Source of the DNA: Clostridia bacterium
Lineage (GTDB): Bacteria; Bacillota; Clostridia; Christensenellales; UBA3700
Length of the DNA stretch: 52,647 nt
Direction: 5' to 3'
Assembly: GCA_029061605.1 (NCBI GenBank)
Contig: JAIDRT010000074.1
Coordinates: forward strand, 1-52,647
Positions 7,126-15,796 of the stretch are shown here, one piece after another (position 1 is the stretch's first letter; the number at the start of each line of letters is the position of its first letter). The translations under genes and the position numbers were made by a program. Below the pieces are notes generated by a model. It worked only from the letters and a program-made list of their open reading frames with translations. It did not search any database and was not told the DNA's origin.

Positions 7126-9381
7126 TTACTCGCCCACAGCCTTTTTCAACTCTTTTACGATTTGGCTGTATACCTTATCTACTTTGGCAATATAATTGTC
7201 GTCGCCAAACAGTTTGAGTTGCTGTAATCTCGTAATGTTGCTGCTGAGTTCGTCATTGATCGTATCTTTGAGATATTCTTCGATCGTCTTGCTCTCAACC
7301 GTGATCTTTTCGATTTGAGTCTTGATATCGTTGTCTTCTTCGTCCTTTGCGTACTCAACCTTTACAGAATACTCATAGAGATAATCGCTATTCTTGACGT
7401 AGAAAGTCTTGTCTTTTGTCTCGTCTGCTGCATCAGGCTTGACTTGTTGGCTAAGAGTGCCCAAGTTTTCGTCAACAGGAAGACCTGCAAGCATTACGAT
7501 ATGAATACCGAATTCGTTGACGATAAAGGATATTTCTGCTCCGCTTGCCGTAACCAACGTGTATACGTCTGCGCTAAGTTCGTCCTTGAATTCGCCTACC
7601 GAAGTGGTCATATTCTGTTTGTAAAGCGTGTATGCGCCGTTGCCGCCCTTGAGAATTTCAGTCGTGCCGGTATAATCTATATTGCCGGTCGTAGCATCTT
7701 TCTTATCATAATCTTTGATAGCCATTGCTCCCACGCCTGCGCTTGCCAACTTTCTTGCAAGTACGGTATATTCTTCAACGTAAGAAGTGCTTTCACCTTC
7801 AGGCGTAACTGAATATACGTCGCTTGATACCATACCGCCGTCGTCATTGACGAGATTTATCCAATCATTGAAAGCCTCTTTTGAAGCGTGTTGCTTGACA
7901 AGATACTTTTCAATATCGCTCATACTGTTGGTATTTGCCCAGTCAAGCGCTCTGTCTACCTTTGCTTTGATGTCGTTTGCCATTGCGCTGAGAACCGTCA
8001 AGTAATCAACGGAAGGATTTGCGTATACGTCTTCTTTGCCTTCGATAGAAGCGTCAGTGTATGCGTCAACAAGTTTGTCTTCGTCAGCGTCGTAATCAGG
8101 ATTGGATACGTTGACTTTTATGCCCAAATCAGCGAATACGTTAAGAGTCAAGTCTTCGTACTCCTTTGGAACAACACCTGTAGCATATGCGTTGCGCAAA
8201 ATCTTGGTGATGTCTTCATTTGCAGAATTAAGTTCGGCAAGTTTGGTGATAGCGTTCTTCTGCGCGTCTGTGAAAGAAAGCAAAATGCTCTTCACCTGCA
8301 AATAATCTTTGCTTGGAGCAGCGTAAGCAAAAGTTTGATTGCCCACTGCCGTGTTGTAAGCCGAATTGTCCTTGTCATTGTAAGTTGTAATTGCGCTGGC
8401 TACCAAATCTTTATATCTTGTGTCAAAGTCTTTGTTTACTTCTGCAATAACCTTGTCCAAAGTGCCGACGTGATCGGTATACTTGGTGGTGATTTGACTT
8501 TGCATCTGCTGAACGAGGAAGTACTCGTAATCCATATATTGATCTTCGATATTTTTGCGCAACTCGCTCAAAGCCGTTCTCATAATTTTGGCTTTGTCGT
8601 TGTTTTCCTTTCTTATCAAAGAATTGACGTAGTTGAAGAAATAAGCATTTGAAATGTTTGAATCGTCAAGTTCAACTTCATACATATCGGCAAAATACTT
8701 GACAATATCGCTCTGCGTCTTGATAGCCTCGTTGAGTTCGTACTCGTCGTCTTCGTCCTCGTCAGTTGATCTGTCCTTTTGATCGCGTGCCGTCAAAAGA
8801 TCGCTGTCCTTGATTTCCTCTTCTTCCTCTCCGCTTGAAGTCTCGCCGTCTGAGCCGTCGTTTTTAGCAAGTTCTTTTTCTCTCTCCTCAATGAGGTCTT
8901 GCCAACTATCGTCAAACTGCTTGTTGACAGTCTCGATACAATATCTCAATTCGTCCACTGTCAAGAACTTAGCGTATGCTTCTACGTGATTTTTTACGTC
9001 TTTATTCTTGAACTCGTTCCATTCGCCAAGGCTGCCAAAGCCAAAGCCGTCAGGAATAAGTTTGTTGAGATACAAATACTCTTGAGCGTACAAAAGCAAC
9101 AACTTTTGTCTTGCAACGTTATTGAAGCAATACTCCACTACGTCGTCTGCCGACCATCCGTAAGACTGCATAAAGTATGAGCCGTAGATGTTGACCTGAG
9201 TCTTGACTTCTCCCTTATAAACCACTGCCGTCATTGCGCCGCTGCTTTGGGTATTGTAACTTACGTTGGCAACGACCTGATGATAGTCTCTGTTGGCATC
9301 CGTCTCAAAAAGCGAACAACCGACGAAAAACGTCGATACAAGCGCAAGCAAGAGAACCAATGCAACAATTTTCTTCTTCAT
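7126..9381 (-). CDS. PrsA/SurA-like foldase lipoprotein
   Basis: A 751-residue exported protein. The N-terminus is a lipoprotein signal (MKKK, hydrophobic stretch, lipobox FVGC with the acylated Cys at residue 22). An N-terminal SurA/PrsA-like helical region follows (VNIYGSYFMQ..VEYCFNNVARQKLLLLYAQEYL). Residues about 175-220 form a very acidic linker, and a late segment contains NEFGIHIVMLAG, the typical last strand of parvulin-type peptidyl-prolyl isomerases. It is much longer than PrsA (about 300), so it may be a multi-domain chaperone. GGAG lies six bases before the ATG. The position directly after mfd matches the pth-mfd-prsA order of clostridia. Own promoter at 9437-9465, own terminator. 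The parvulin active site looks incomplete, so isomerase activity is uncertain. Confidence 0.75.
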   Translation of the reverse strand: MKKKIVALVLLLALVSTFFVGCSLFETDANRDYHQVVANVSYNTQSSGAMTAVVYKGEVKTQVNIYGSYFMQSYGWSADDVVEYCFNNVARQKLLLLYAQEYLYLNKLIPDGFGFGSLGEWNEFKNKDVKNHVEAYAKFLTVDELRYCIETVNKQFDDSWQDLIEEREKELAKNDGSDGETSSGEEEEEIKDSDLLTARDQKDRSTDEDEDDEYELNEAIKTQSDIVKYFADMYEVELDDSNISNAYFFNYVNSLIRKENNDKAKIMRTALSELRKNIEDQYMDYEYFLVQQMQSQITTKYTDHVGTLDKVIAEVNKDFDTRYKDLVASAITTYNDKDNSAYNTAVGNQTFAYAAPSKDYLQVKSILLSFTDAQKNAITKLAELNSANEDITKILRNAYATGVVPKEYEDLTLNVFADLGIKVNVSNPDYDADEDKLVDAYTDASIEGKEDVYANPSVDYLTVLSAMANDIKAKVDRALDWANTNSMSDIEKYLVKQHASKEAFNDWINLVNDDGGMVSSDVYSVTPEGESTSYVEEYTVLARKLASAGVGAMAIKDYDKKDATTGNIDYTGTTEILKGGNGAYTLYKQNMTTSVGEFKDELSADVYTLVTASGAEISFIVNEFGIHIVMLAGLPVDENLGTLSQQVKPDAADETKDKTFYVKNSDYLYEYSVKVEYAKDEEDNDIKTQIEKITVESKTIEEYLKDTINDELSSNITRLQQLKLFGDDNYIAKVDKVYSQIVKELKKAVGE

Positions 9382-9436
9382 ATACTACTCCTTTTTCTAG
9401 GTGTATTATTATATAATAAAATATTATGCATAACTT

Positions 9437-9465
9437 ATTATACACAATGATTTACTTCTTGTAAA
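9437..9465 (-). promoter_or_regulatory. Promoter of the foldase lipoprotein gene
   Basis: On the minus strand TTTACA (9460-9465), a 17-base spacer, and TATAAT (9437-9442). It begins 8 bases after the mfd stop codon and lies about 55 bases before the lipoprotein ATG. No terminator separates mfd from it, so read-through is also possible. Confidence 0.7.
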
Positions 9466-9472
9466 CTTATTA

Positions 9473-12400
9473 TCAAAAACTTTTCCCGCATTTGAGCAAA
9501 AATTTTTTAAATTGTTCAAGTTTTTCATCAATTGGGCGGAATTTGCACTCAAATTGCAACTTTGGACAATCTTCATAAGTCAAATTTACCTCGTCGCGCA
9601 TATCTTGCGTCGCAAGCATAATATCTTTGTCCTTAAAACATTCGCCGTCGGCAAAAGTCATATAAGCCGTTTTTTGCGAAATATCTATTTGCTTGATGCC
9701 GATATTTTTTGCCAGATTGCGTATCAGTCCCAACTCGAATAGCCTATCGCAACTCGACGGCATTGCGCCATAACTCTCTTCAACGCCCTTTTTGAGTTTG
9801 TCAAGGTCATCTTGGCAAGTCAAATCAAGCGCCTTGCGATAAAGTCTCATACGCATATCTTCGTCGGAGATATACTCTTTGTCAATATACGCTCCAAAGG
9901 CGTGGTTTATCTTGACTTCGCTTGCCTGCTTGACGTATACGCCCTGCAACTCGTCGACAGCCTCGCGGAGCAACTTGCAGTACATATCGTATCCCACCTT
10001 CTCAATATGTCCGTGCTGTTCTTTGCCAAGGATATTGCCTGCGCCCCTTATCTCAAGGTCGCGCATTGCGATCTTAAAGCCGCTTCCCAGTTCGGTATAA
10101 TCCAATATCGCAGACAGTCTCTTAGACGCGTCACCAGTCAAAACCTCGCCCGGCTTGACTGTAAAATAGGTGTAGGCAATGCGATTACTTCTGCCTACTC
10201 TGCCTCTCAACTGATACATCTGCGACAGCCCCAATCTGTTTGCCTCGCATACTATGAGCGTGTTGGCGTCAGGTATATCAATACCGTTTTCTATTATCGT
10301 CGTGCTGACAAGCACATCGTATTCTTTGGCGTAAAACCTGCCAATCTTATCCTCTATCTGCTCGGCGCTCATCTGTCCGTGGGCGTAATCCACTCTTGCT
10401 TCAGGCACAAGCGCAGAAACCCTTTGAGCAAAGTTCTCAATTCCCTTAACTCTGTTGAAAAGTATGAATACCTGCCCATCTCTTGCGATTTCTCTGTTTA
10501 CGGAGTCAGTGATCAAACCGTCGCTCAGTTCGCATACGTAGGTCTGCACCGGAAGCCTGTTGGACGGCGGCGTCTCCAAGACGCTTATGTCCCTGATACC
10601 TGTCATCGCCATATTAAGCGTACGCGGTATGGGCGTGGCCGACATCGTAAGCACGTTGACGTTGTTTTTAAGCAATTTAAGTTTTTCCTTATGCTCCACG
10701 CCAAAACGCTGTTCTTCGTCAAGAACTATCAGTCCAAGGTCGTGAAAATGCACGTCTTGCGACAACATTCTGTGCGTGCCTACCGCAACTAGAGACTTGC
10801 CTATAGCCAGCCTTTTGAGCGACTCGTCGACTTCTTTGTTAGATTGAAGACGGCTTATGAGTTCTACGTCTATGCCGAATTCCTTAAATCTCTCCTTAGC
10901 CGTGTTGTAATGCTGTCTTGCCAGTATCGTCGTCGGACAGAGTATCACGGCTTGCTTGTTGTGACAAATCGTCTTGAATATCGCCCTGAGCGCGACTTCC
11001 GTCTTGCCGTATCCCACGTCTCCGCAAAGAAGTCTGTCCATAATTACGCCTCTTTGCATATCAGACTTAATATCCTCAACGGCTTTGACCTGATCGTCTG
11101 TGGGAACAAACTCAAAAGCGTCCTCAAACTCTTGCTGAAGATAGTCGTCCTCGGAGTACTTATAGCCCTGTCTGTTTTGCCTTTGAGAATACAGTTCAAG
11201 CAAGTTGACAGCCATAGCCTTGACGGAGGCTTTGACGCTTTGCTTTATCTTGTCAAATTCCTTTCCGCCGATTGCCGAAAGTCTTGGCTCTCTGTCGCTG
11301 CCGGTATACCTGCTCAACCTGTCTAATTTATCAGTGGGTACGTAAAGTATCTCGTTATTTTTATACTCAATGACGATATATTCGTCAGAAATATTTCCTG
11401 TCGTGACGTACTTTGTGCCGAGACACTTACCTATGCCGTGCACTTCGTGTACGACGTAATCTCCCACCTTGGGGATTGTGAATACTTGCGTAGCCTGTTG
11501 TTCTTTTTTGCGATTGGGCTTAACTCTAGATATGTCTTCTCTTCCTATCACCGCAACTTTTGCTTTGGTGTATAAAAAACCTTTGGATATCTCTCTTGGA
11601 AGTATGAATATGCCCGCCCGCCTGTCTTCAATATCGTCAACGACGGAACAGCCTATATCTTCAGATATCAGATTATTCCTCAACGATTTTGCCGACACCT
11701 CGTCGCCCATACATATGAGCGTGGTATATCCCCATTTGTCAAACGCTCTAAGGTCGTTGAGAAGCGCATCGTAATGCACAGTATAATTGCTCAATGTCTT
11801 GCAGGAAATATTGAATATCTTTTGCGGAGAAAAAATAGCGTTGGTGGCAGTAAGATAGTTGAAACCCAACTTTTGACAAGCCCGCAATTTTGCAAGCACC
11901 TCGTCTACTCCAAGCAATGACTTGGAATGCTCTTTGAGCGCTTCGCCTGCGAGAGCAAGTTGTTTTACTCTCCCCAAATGCTCTTTGACGTAAAGTTCGA
12001 GTTGTTCAAGCGTACCGCTCGGCTCGTCGAATACCGCTACGCAATCTTTGTCAAGATAATCAAATACAGTGTGCATTTTATCTTTGACAAAGGGCAGCAA
12101 CCATTGCATTTTTTGCGTACACACCGACGATATGCAAATCTCCGAATATATACTTTCCGCCTTGTCCGCAACGTCCGACGGCAGCCTGTCTATTGCTCTT
12201 CTTGCTCTGTCAAGTCCGCCTTCTATGACCTTGTATGACAAAAGCAAATCGTTGTCGGGCATAAGGTCAACTTCGTCTATCTCTCTCACGCTCATAAGCG
12301 TGTCGGGAGCAAACTCTTTGATATTCTCCACTTCGTCGTCAAAAAAACTTATGCGTATAGGCAAGTCCCTATGCGGAGGAAATATGCTTATAATATCGCC

Positions 12401-12919
12401 TGCAACGCTGAAAGTACTCTTTTCTTCGACGCCGTCTTCTCTTGAATAACCCATAAGCGCAAGCCTGTCAGTGAGAGAATACATATCAAGCGTATCGCCC
12501 TTTTTGATTTTGACAACGCTGTCTTTTACCGCTTGTTTTGTCGGCAAAAACTGCGCAAGCGCTTGCGGCGAAACGACAAGACAATCCAACTTGCCGCTTG
12601 CCAATCTATAAAGCGCGTCTATACGCTGTGAAATTATACTCTTGCGATAAGTGGCGCGGTGCAAAAGAAGTTCTTCATTTGCAGGAAGATACGCAACTCT
12701 TTCTCCAAAATAATCTCTAAGTCTGCTCAAAAGCGTAGTCGTCCTAAACGCGTCTTTTGCGATAAACAAAACGAATTTATCAAGATGCGACGCAATATGT
12801 ATCTTTTCGCCCTCTCCTGCCGAAAAGACCATAATATCCCTGCCGCCTTGAACTTCTGCGTACAAGTCGGCTAGATCTTCGTCAAGATTATTAAGTTGAA
12901 GCAATTCGTCAAAATTCAT
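9473..12919 (-). CDS. mfd: Transcription-repair coupling factor Mfd
   Basis: An 1148-residue DNA translocase that removes RNA polymerase stalled at lesions and recruits UvrABC. In order it shows a UvrB-homology module in the first 300 residues and an RNA-polymerase-interacting domain starting near 490 (DYVVHEVHGIGKCLG). A RecG-like helicase follows, with Walker A GDVGYGKTEVA (about 640), DEEQ box LDEEQRFGVEHKEKLK and motif VI LRGRVGRSNR, and then a C-terminal regulatory TRCF domain. Length is normal for the family. No ribosome site is visible before the ATG. It lies between pth and the foldase gene, as in many clostridia, but repeats separate it from pth. Confidence 0.97.
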   Translation of the reverse strand: MNFDELLQLNNLDEDLADLYAEVQGGRDIMVFSAGEGEKIHIASHLDKFVLFIAKDAFRTTTLLSRLRDYFGERVAYLPANEELLLHRATYRKSIISQRIDALYRLASGKLDCLVVSPQALAQFLPTKQAVKDSVVKIKKGDTLDMYSLTDRLALMGYSREDGVEEKSTFSVAGDIISIFPPHRDLPIRISFFDDEVENIKEFAPDTLMSVREIDEVDLMPDNDLLLSYKVIEGGLDRARRAIDRLPSDVADKAESIYSEICISSVCTQKMQWLLPFVKDKMHTVFDYLDKDCVAVFDEPSGTLEQLELYVKEHLGRVKQLALAGEALKEHSKSLLGVDEVLAKLRACQKLGFNYLTATNAIFSPQKIFNISCKTLSNYTVHYDALLNDLRAFDKWGYTTLICMGDEVSAKSLRNNLISEDIGCSVVDDIEDRRAGIFILPREISKGFLYTKAKVAVIGREDISRVKPNRKKEQQATQVFTIPKVGDYVVHEVHGIGKCLGTKYVTTGNISDEYIVIEYKNNEILYVPTDKLDRLSRYTGSDREPRLSAIGGKEFDKIKQSVKASVKAMAVNLLELYSQRQNRQGYKYSEDDYLQQEFEDAFEFVPTDDQVKAVEDIKSDMQRGVIMDRLLCGDVGYGKTEVALRAIFKTICHNKQAVILCPTTILARQHYNTAKERFKEFGIDVELISRLQSNKEVDESLKRLAIGKSLVAVGTHRMLSQDVHFHDLGLIVLDEEQRFGVEHKEKLKLLKNNVNVLTMSATPIPRTLNMAMTGIRDISVLETPPSNRLPVQTYVCELSDGLITDSVNREIARDGQVFILFNRVKGIENFAQRVSALVPEARVDYAHGQMSAEQIEDKIGRFYAKEYDVLVSTTIIENGIDIPDANTLIVCEANRLGLSQMYQLRGRVGRSNRIAYTYFTVKPGEVLTGDASKRLSAILDYTELGSGFKIAMRDLEIRGAGNILGKEQHGHIEKVGYDMYCKLLREAVDELQGVYVKQASEVKINHAFGAYIDKEYISDEDMRMRLYRKALDLTCQDDLDKLKKGVEESYGAMPSSCDRLFELGLIRNLAKNIGIKQIDISQKTAYMTFADGECFKDKDIMLATQDMRDEVNLTYEDCPKLQFECKFRPIDEKLEQFKKFLLKCGKSF

Positions 12920-12954
12920 ATTTATTATTTGTTTAAAATGACTTTTAGGCTAGA

Positions 12955-13137
12955 TTCTTCGACTGCGTTTCACTCCGCTCAGAATTACTCGTTCAAGGTG
13001 CAAGTTCCGCTTTAAACGAGCCACCTTGAGCGTAGTCGAAAGATCTAATACTTTTATATACTGTTGAGATTTCTCGACTACGCTCGAAATGACATTGGGA
13101 AGATTTCTCCACTTCGCTACGCTGCGGTCGAAATGAC
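12955..13137. repeat. Composite of three R1 palindromic repeats
   Basis: A full R1 element: the left arm starts AGATTCTTCGACTGCGTTTC at 12955, and the right arm ends GAGCGTAGTCGAAAGATCT at about 13047. It is followed by a half element at 13063-13093 (GAGATTTCTCGACTACG, then CTCGAAATGAC) and another at 13099-13134 (AGATTTCTCCACTTCGCTAC, then GGTCGAAATGAC). These fill much of the mfd-pth gap; no promoter for mfd could be fixed. Confidence 0.8.
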
Positions 13138-13159
13138 ATTGCGGTTTCATAGTAACATA

Positions 13160-13284
13160 GACTGCGGAGATTGGTGCGATTTTCGCTTTAGCAAGGGCGA
13201 GCGGTATCGTCAAGTGTACTTGCTGTACACGTCGATACCCCGAGACCCGAAGATCAAGCGGAAGGCGCGCCGCTATACGCAGTC
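13160..13284. repeat. 125-bp near-continuous imperfect palindrome at the 3' end of pth
   Basis: The outer ends are GACTGC and GCAGTC; the core is GGTATCG..GTGTAC-TTGCT-GTACAC..CGATACC. The left arm aligned with the reverse complement of the right arm matches at roughly two thirds of 60 positions with almost no gaps, so either strand could fold into one long rod. It starts 6 bases beyond the pth stop. The hairpin core (GTAC-TTG-xx-GTAC type) recurs in the repeats at 46.5 and 48.1 kb. Confidence 0.75.
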
Positions 13285-13289
13285 GTTCC

Positions 13290-13859
13290 CTAAACAAGTT
13301 TGCCATTAAGCGTCCTCATCAACAAGTCAAAATCCCTATCCACCATATACTTCCATATCGCGTCGGCAACCTTGTCAAAAACCTTGTCCAATACTTCGTG
13401 TTTTTGCTTGCCGACTTTGGACAGCACGTAGTCCTTTAAGTCCCTGTTACCTCTTTCGTCGCCTACGCCAATGCGCACTCTTGGGATAGCCGTCGAGCCG
13501 CACTCGGCGATAATATTCTTCATACCGTTATGGCTTCCGCCCGAGCCTTCTTTACGCACTCGGACGTTGCCGAGAGGCAAGTCTATATCGTCGTATATCA
13601 CTATCACGTCACTGAGAGGTATCTTATTGGAATTGGCAAGCATTTTTACGCTCACGCCTGACAAATTCATAAAAGTCTGCGGTTTTGCAATTATATGTTT
13701 TTCTCCGCCGATATACTGCGCGCAATACTCCGCGTCACACCCCTTTTTGTCAAGTCTTGCGCCTATCTTGGCGAGCAAAACGTCGACCGCCATAAAGCCC
13801 ATATTATGCACTGTATCTTCATACTTTTTGCCGGGATTTCCCAAACCGACTATCAACAT
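13290..13859 (-). CDS. pth: Peptidyl-tRNA hydrolase
   Basis: A 189-residue enzyme that cleaves peptidyl-tRNA released by abortive translation. The signature MLIVGLGNPGKKYEDTVHN opens the protein, with the catalytic His at position 18; the substrate Asn lies in KPQTFMNLSG and the Asp in VIYDDIDLPLG. I placed the start at 13859 because AGAGGTG lies just before it and the family begins there; an upstream in-frame codon would add 12 foreign residues. The ATG comes one base after the tadA stop, so the two are translationally coupled. A long palindrome starts just after the stop. Confidence 0.96.
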   Translation of the reverse strand: MLIVGLGNPGKKYEDTVHNMGFMAVDVLLAKIGARLDKKGCDAEYCAQYIGGEKHIIAKPQTFMNLSGVSVKMLANSNKIPLSDVIVIYDDIDLPLGNVRVRKEGSGGSHNGMKNIIAECGSTAIPRVRIGVGDERGNRDLKDYVLSKVGKQKHEVLDKVFDKVADAIWKYMVDRDFDLLMRTLNGKLV

Positions 13860-13860
13860 A

Positions 13861-14364
13861 TCACACCTCTTTTCTATGAGATTTCTCAACTGCATTATTT
13901 TTCTTTTGTTGTCTTTTTTCTTTAAAGTAACTGCTCAATAATTCTGCGCACTCGGCTTGCATAATTCCGCCCTCAACGTAAGGTCTATGGTTAAAACGCT
14001 CGTCGCTCAAAAGATTATAAAGCGTACCGCAACAACCTGCCTTTTGGTCATAAGCGCCAAAGTATACTCCGCGTATTCTGGCATTGATAAGCGCTCCCGC
14101 GCACATAGCGCAAGGCTCAAGCGTGACGAATATGTCACACTCATTGAGATGCCAATCGCCTATAACTTTGCAAGCCTTATCTATTGCGACTGTCTCAGCG
14201 TGATAATTACTGCACTTCTTAGCCTCTTTGAGATTGTGTGCCCTCGCAATTATCTTGCCGTCCTTGACTATGACCGCGCCTACCGGCACTTCGTCAAGAC
14301 TTGCGCCCTTTTGCGCGCATTTGATTGCGACTTGCATATATCTTTGCTTTTCTTGATCAGTCAT
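13861..14364 (-). CDS. tadA: tRNA-specific adenosine deaminase
   Basis: A 167-residue zinc deaminase that converts A34 to inosine in tRNA-Arg(ACG). Zinc and catalytic residues are all present: H55-A-E57 (CSNYHAET) and PCAMC with C85 and C88. GVYFGAYDQKAGCCGTLYNL and the FNHRPYVEGG segment are typical of TadA rather than guanine or cytosine deaminases. The C-terminal tail is Lys-rich. The ATG has no ribosome site and sits 6 bases after a -10 box, so the mRNA is probably leaderless. It heads an operon with pth. Confidence 0.93.
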   Translation of the reverse strand: MTDQEKQRYMQVAIKCAQKGASLDEVPVGAVIVKDGKIIARAHNLKEAKKCSNYHAETVAIDKACKVIGDWHLNECDIFVTLEPCAMCAGALINARIRGVYFGAYDQKAGCCGTLYNLLSDERFNHRPYVEGGIMQAECAELLSSYFKEKRQQKKNNAVEKSHRKEV

Positions 14365-14370
14365 AGATAT

Positions 14371-14399
14371 ATTTTAACACAAGATATTAGTTTTGCCAA
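14371..14399 (-). promoter_or_regulatory. Promoter of tadA, giving a probably leaderless mRNA
   Basis: On the minus strand TTGGCA (14394-14399), a 17-base spacer and TAAAAT (14371-14376), then ATATCT and the tadA ATG. Transcription would begin at or next to the start codon, and no Shine-Dalgarno sequence is present. Confidence 0.65.
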
Positions 14400-14417
14400 T
14401 TAGATAAAATATAAAAA

Positions 14418-14515
14418 TAGATTCTTCGACTGCGTTTCACTCTGCTCAGAATGACGCGTTGAACACATAAGTTCCGCTTTAAACAAGTCACCTTGAGCGT
14501 AGTCAAAAGGTCTAA
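14418..14515. repeat. R1 palindromic repeat between tadA and the M14 peptidase
   Basis: A full element. The left arm AGATTCTTCGACTGCGTTTC with TCAGAATGACGCG starts near 14419, and the right arm (AAGTCACCTTGAGCGTAGTC, then AAAAGGTCT) ends near 14512. It is a close relative of the element at 12955-13048. Confidence 0.8.
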
Positions 14516-14581
14516 TTCTAATTCGAATCCTTAAATAAAACTGCAAGTCACACCAAAAGAGTGCTTTGCATATATTGCACT

Positions 14582-15400
14582 ATGTACACACTTGACGATC
14601 TTCAAAACGACTTGGACATTCTCGCCTCGCAAGGCGCAGAAATTTTTGACATAGGTTATACCCTGTTAGGCAGACCTATACCCTGCATATTCAAAGGCTC
14701 GAAGACAGGCGGACAGACGCTGTTGCACGCATCTATTCACGCAAGAGAATGGGTGACTACTCCTCTCGTAATTGAGATGATGAAGAACTATGACGGCGCA
14801 TACGGCGTATGGTGCGTGCCTATGGTAAATATCGACGGCGTATTGCTCGTACAGCAAGGATTGAGTTCTATCCCTGAACAAAGTCTAAAAGACTTCCTCT
14901 TGAGTGTCAACGGCGGAAGTCAAGACTTCTCTCTTTGGAAAGCCAACGCCCGAGCAGTCGACCTCAACGTCAACTTCAACGCGCGTTGGGGCGAAGGCGC
15001 GCAAAACGTCTTTTCGCCTGCGCCTGCCAATTACGTGGGACAATATCCTTTCTCTGAATATGAAAATATGGCATTGAGAAGTCTGACGGAAAGAGTCAAG
15101 CCGTCTGTCACGTTGAGTTATCACGCAAAAGGCAACATGATTTACAAGGGCTTTGGTTGCGTTGACCCCAATCTAGACTGCGCGCAGAAAATATCTGATT
15201 CCACAGGTTATCCACTCCTCAATTCCTATAATAGCGCAGGCGGATATAAAGACTGGTACGTAGCGACTTTTCAAAAACTCGGTTTGACGATAGAAGTAGG
15301 CGACGAAAGCGTAGCGTACAACGACTTGATAAATTATCTTCCGCAAATGTATCAACAAAACAAAGACGTGCTAAATATTGCCACGCAATGCGCGCAGTAG
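14582..15400 (+). CDS. M14-family zinc carboxypeptidase
   Basis: A 272-residue metallopeptidase of the carboxypeptidase A/gamma-D-glutamyl-diaminopimelate peptidase group. The zinc ligands H53 and E56 lie in HAREW and the third ligand His in SYHAKG. The substrate Arg region is WKANARAVDLNVNFNARW, and the catalytic Glu is in LTIEVGDES. No signal peptide is visible, so it is either cytoplasmic, possibly acting in muropeptide recycling, or exported by another route. The start at 14582 is chosen by family fit; a GTG 21 bases upstream is possible. TATATT ends 5 bases before this ATG and no ribosome site exists, so a leaderless mRNA is conceivable. It stands alone between repeat blocks. Confidence 0.85.
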   Translation: MYTLDDLQNDLDILASQGAEIFDIGYTLLGRPIPCIFKGSKTGGQTLLHASIHAREWVTTPLVIEMMKNYDGAYGVWCVPMVNIDGVLLVQQGLSSIPEQSLKDFLLSVNGGSQDFSLWKANARAVDLNVNFNARWGEGAQNVFSPAPANYVGQYPFSEYENMALRSLTERVKPSVTLSYHAKGNMIYKGFGCVDPNLDCAQKISDSTGYPLLNSYNSAGGYKDWYVATFQKLGLTIEVGDESVAYNDLINYLPQMYQQNKDVLNIATQCAQ

Positions 15401-15479
15401 TAGCAAAATATCATTTAATATAGCCACGGCTACGTCACTTCAACTTAAGCAATGAGAAATGGCAAAACTTCTATCATTG

Positions 15480-15790
15480 TGATGTCATTTCGACCTTAGT
15501 GGAGAAATCCACAGATTATACACACCCCTTCCGTCGCGTACTGCGACACCTTCTCCTCAATGGGACGGTAAGAGACCCTTCGACTACGCTCAGGGTGACA
15601 CGTTGAATGTGATAGTCTCGCTTTAAACGAGTCATTCTGAGCGGAGTGTAACGCAGTCAAAGAATCTTTCCCTGTCATTTCGACCGCAATGGGGAATTAA
15701 ATATACAGATTGAGACCTCTCCACTACGGTCGAGGTGACATTAAAAGTTGCTTGAAGTGACACATACTGTCATTGACGCTCGCGCGAGGT
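15480..15790. repeat. Repeat island: R1 arms and an R3 copy filling a gene-free stretch
   Basis: The 396 bases between the M14 peptidase and the amylase hold an R1 half (GTCATTTCGACCTTAG, then GGAGAAATC, 15484-15510) and an R3 copy (ACACCCCTTCCGTCGCGTAC, then CCTTCTCCTCAATGGGACGG, 15520-15568). A full R1 element of the TTCGACTACGCTCAGGGTGA form lies at about 15576-15666, with further CCTCTCCACTACGGTCGAGG arms to 15791. No gene-like frame is left after removing these. Confidence 0.8.
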
Positions 15791-15796
15791 GACAAA

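Noticed and set aside
7315..8652. Long rightward frames inside the foldase gene
   Set aside because: Antisense shadows of a lipoprotein gene with signal peptide, ribosome site, promoter and terminator.
9812..10792. Rightward frame of 326 residues inside mfd
   Set aside because: Antisense to the conserved helicase domains of Mfd; no ribosome site and no recognisable family.
12950..13306. Leftward frame of 118 residues between mfd and pth
   Set aside because: It is made entirely of R1 repeats and the 125-bp palindrome, overlaps the end of pth and has no ribosome site.
15496..15678. Leftward frame of 60 residues in the repeat island
   Set aside because: Repeat-derived; its peptide (for example HSTCHPERSRRVS) is the usual translation of such repeats.
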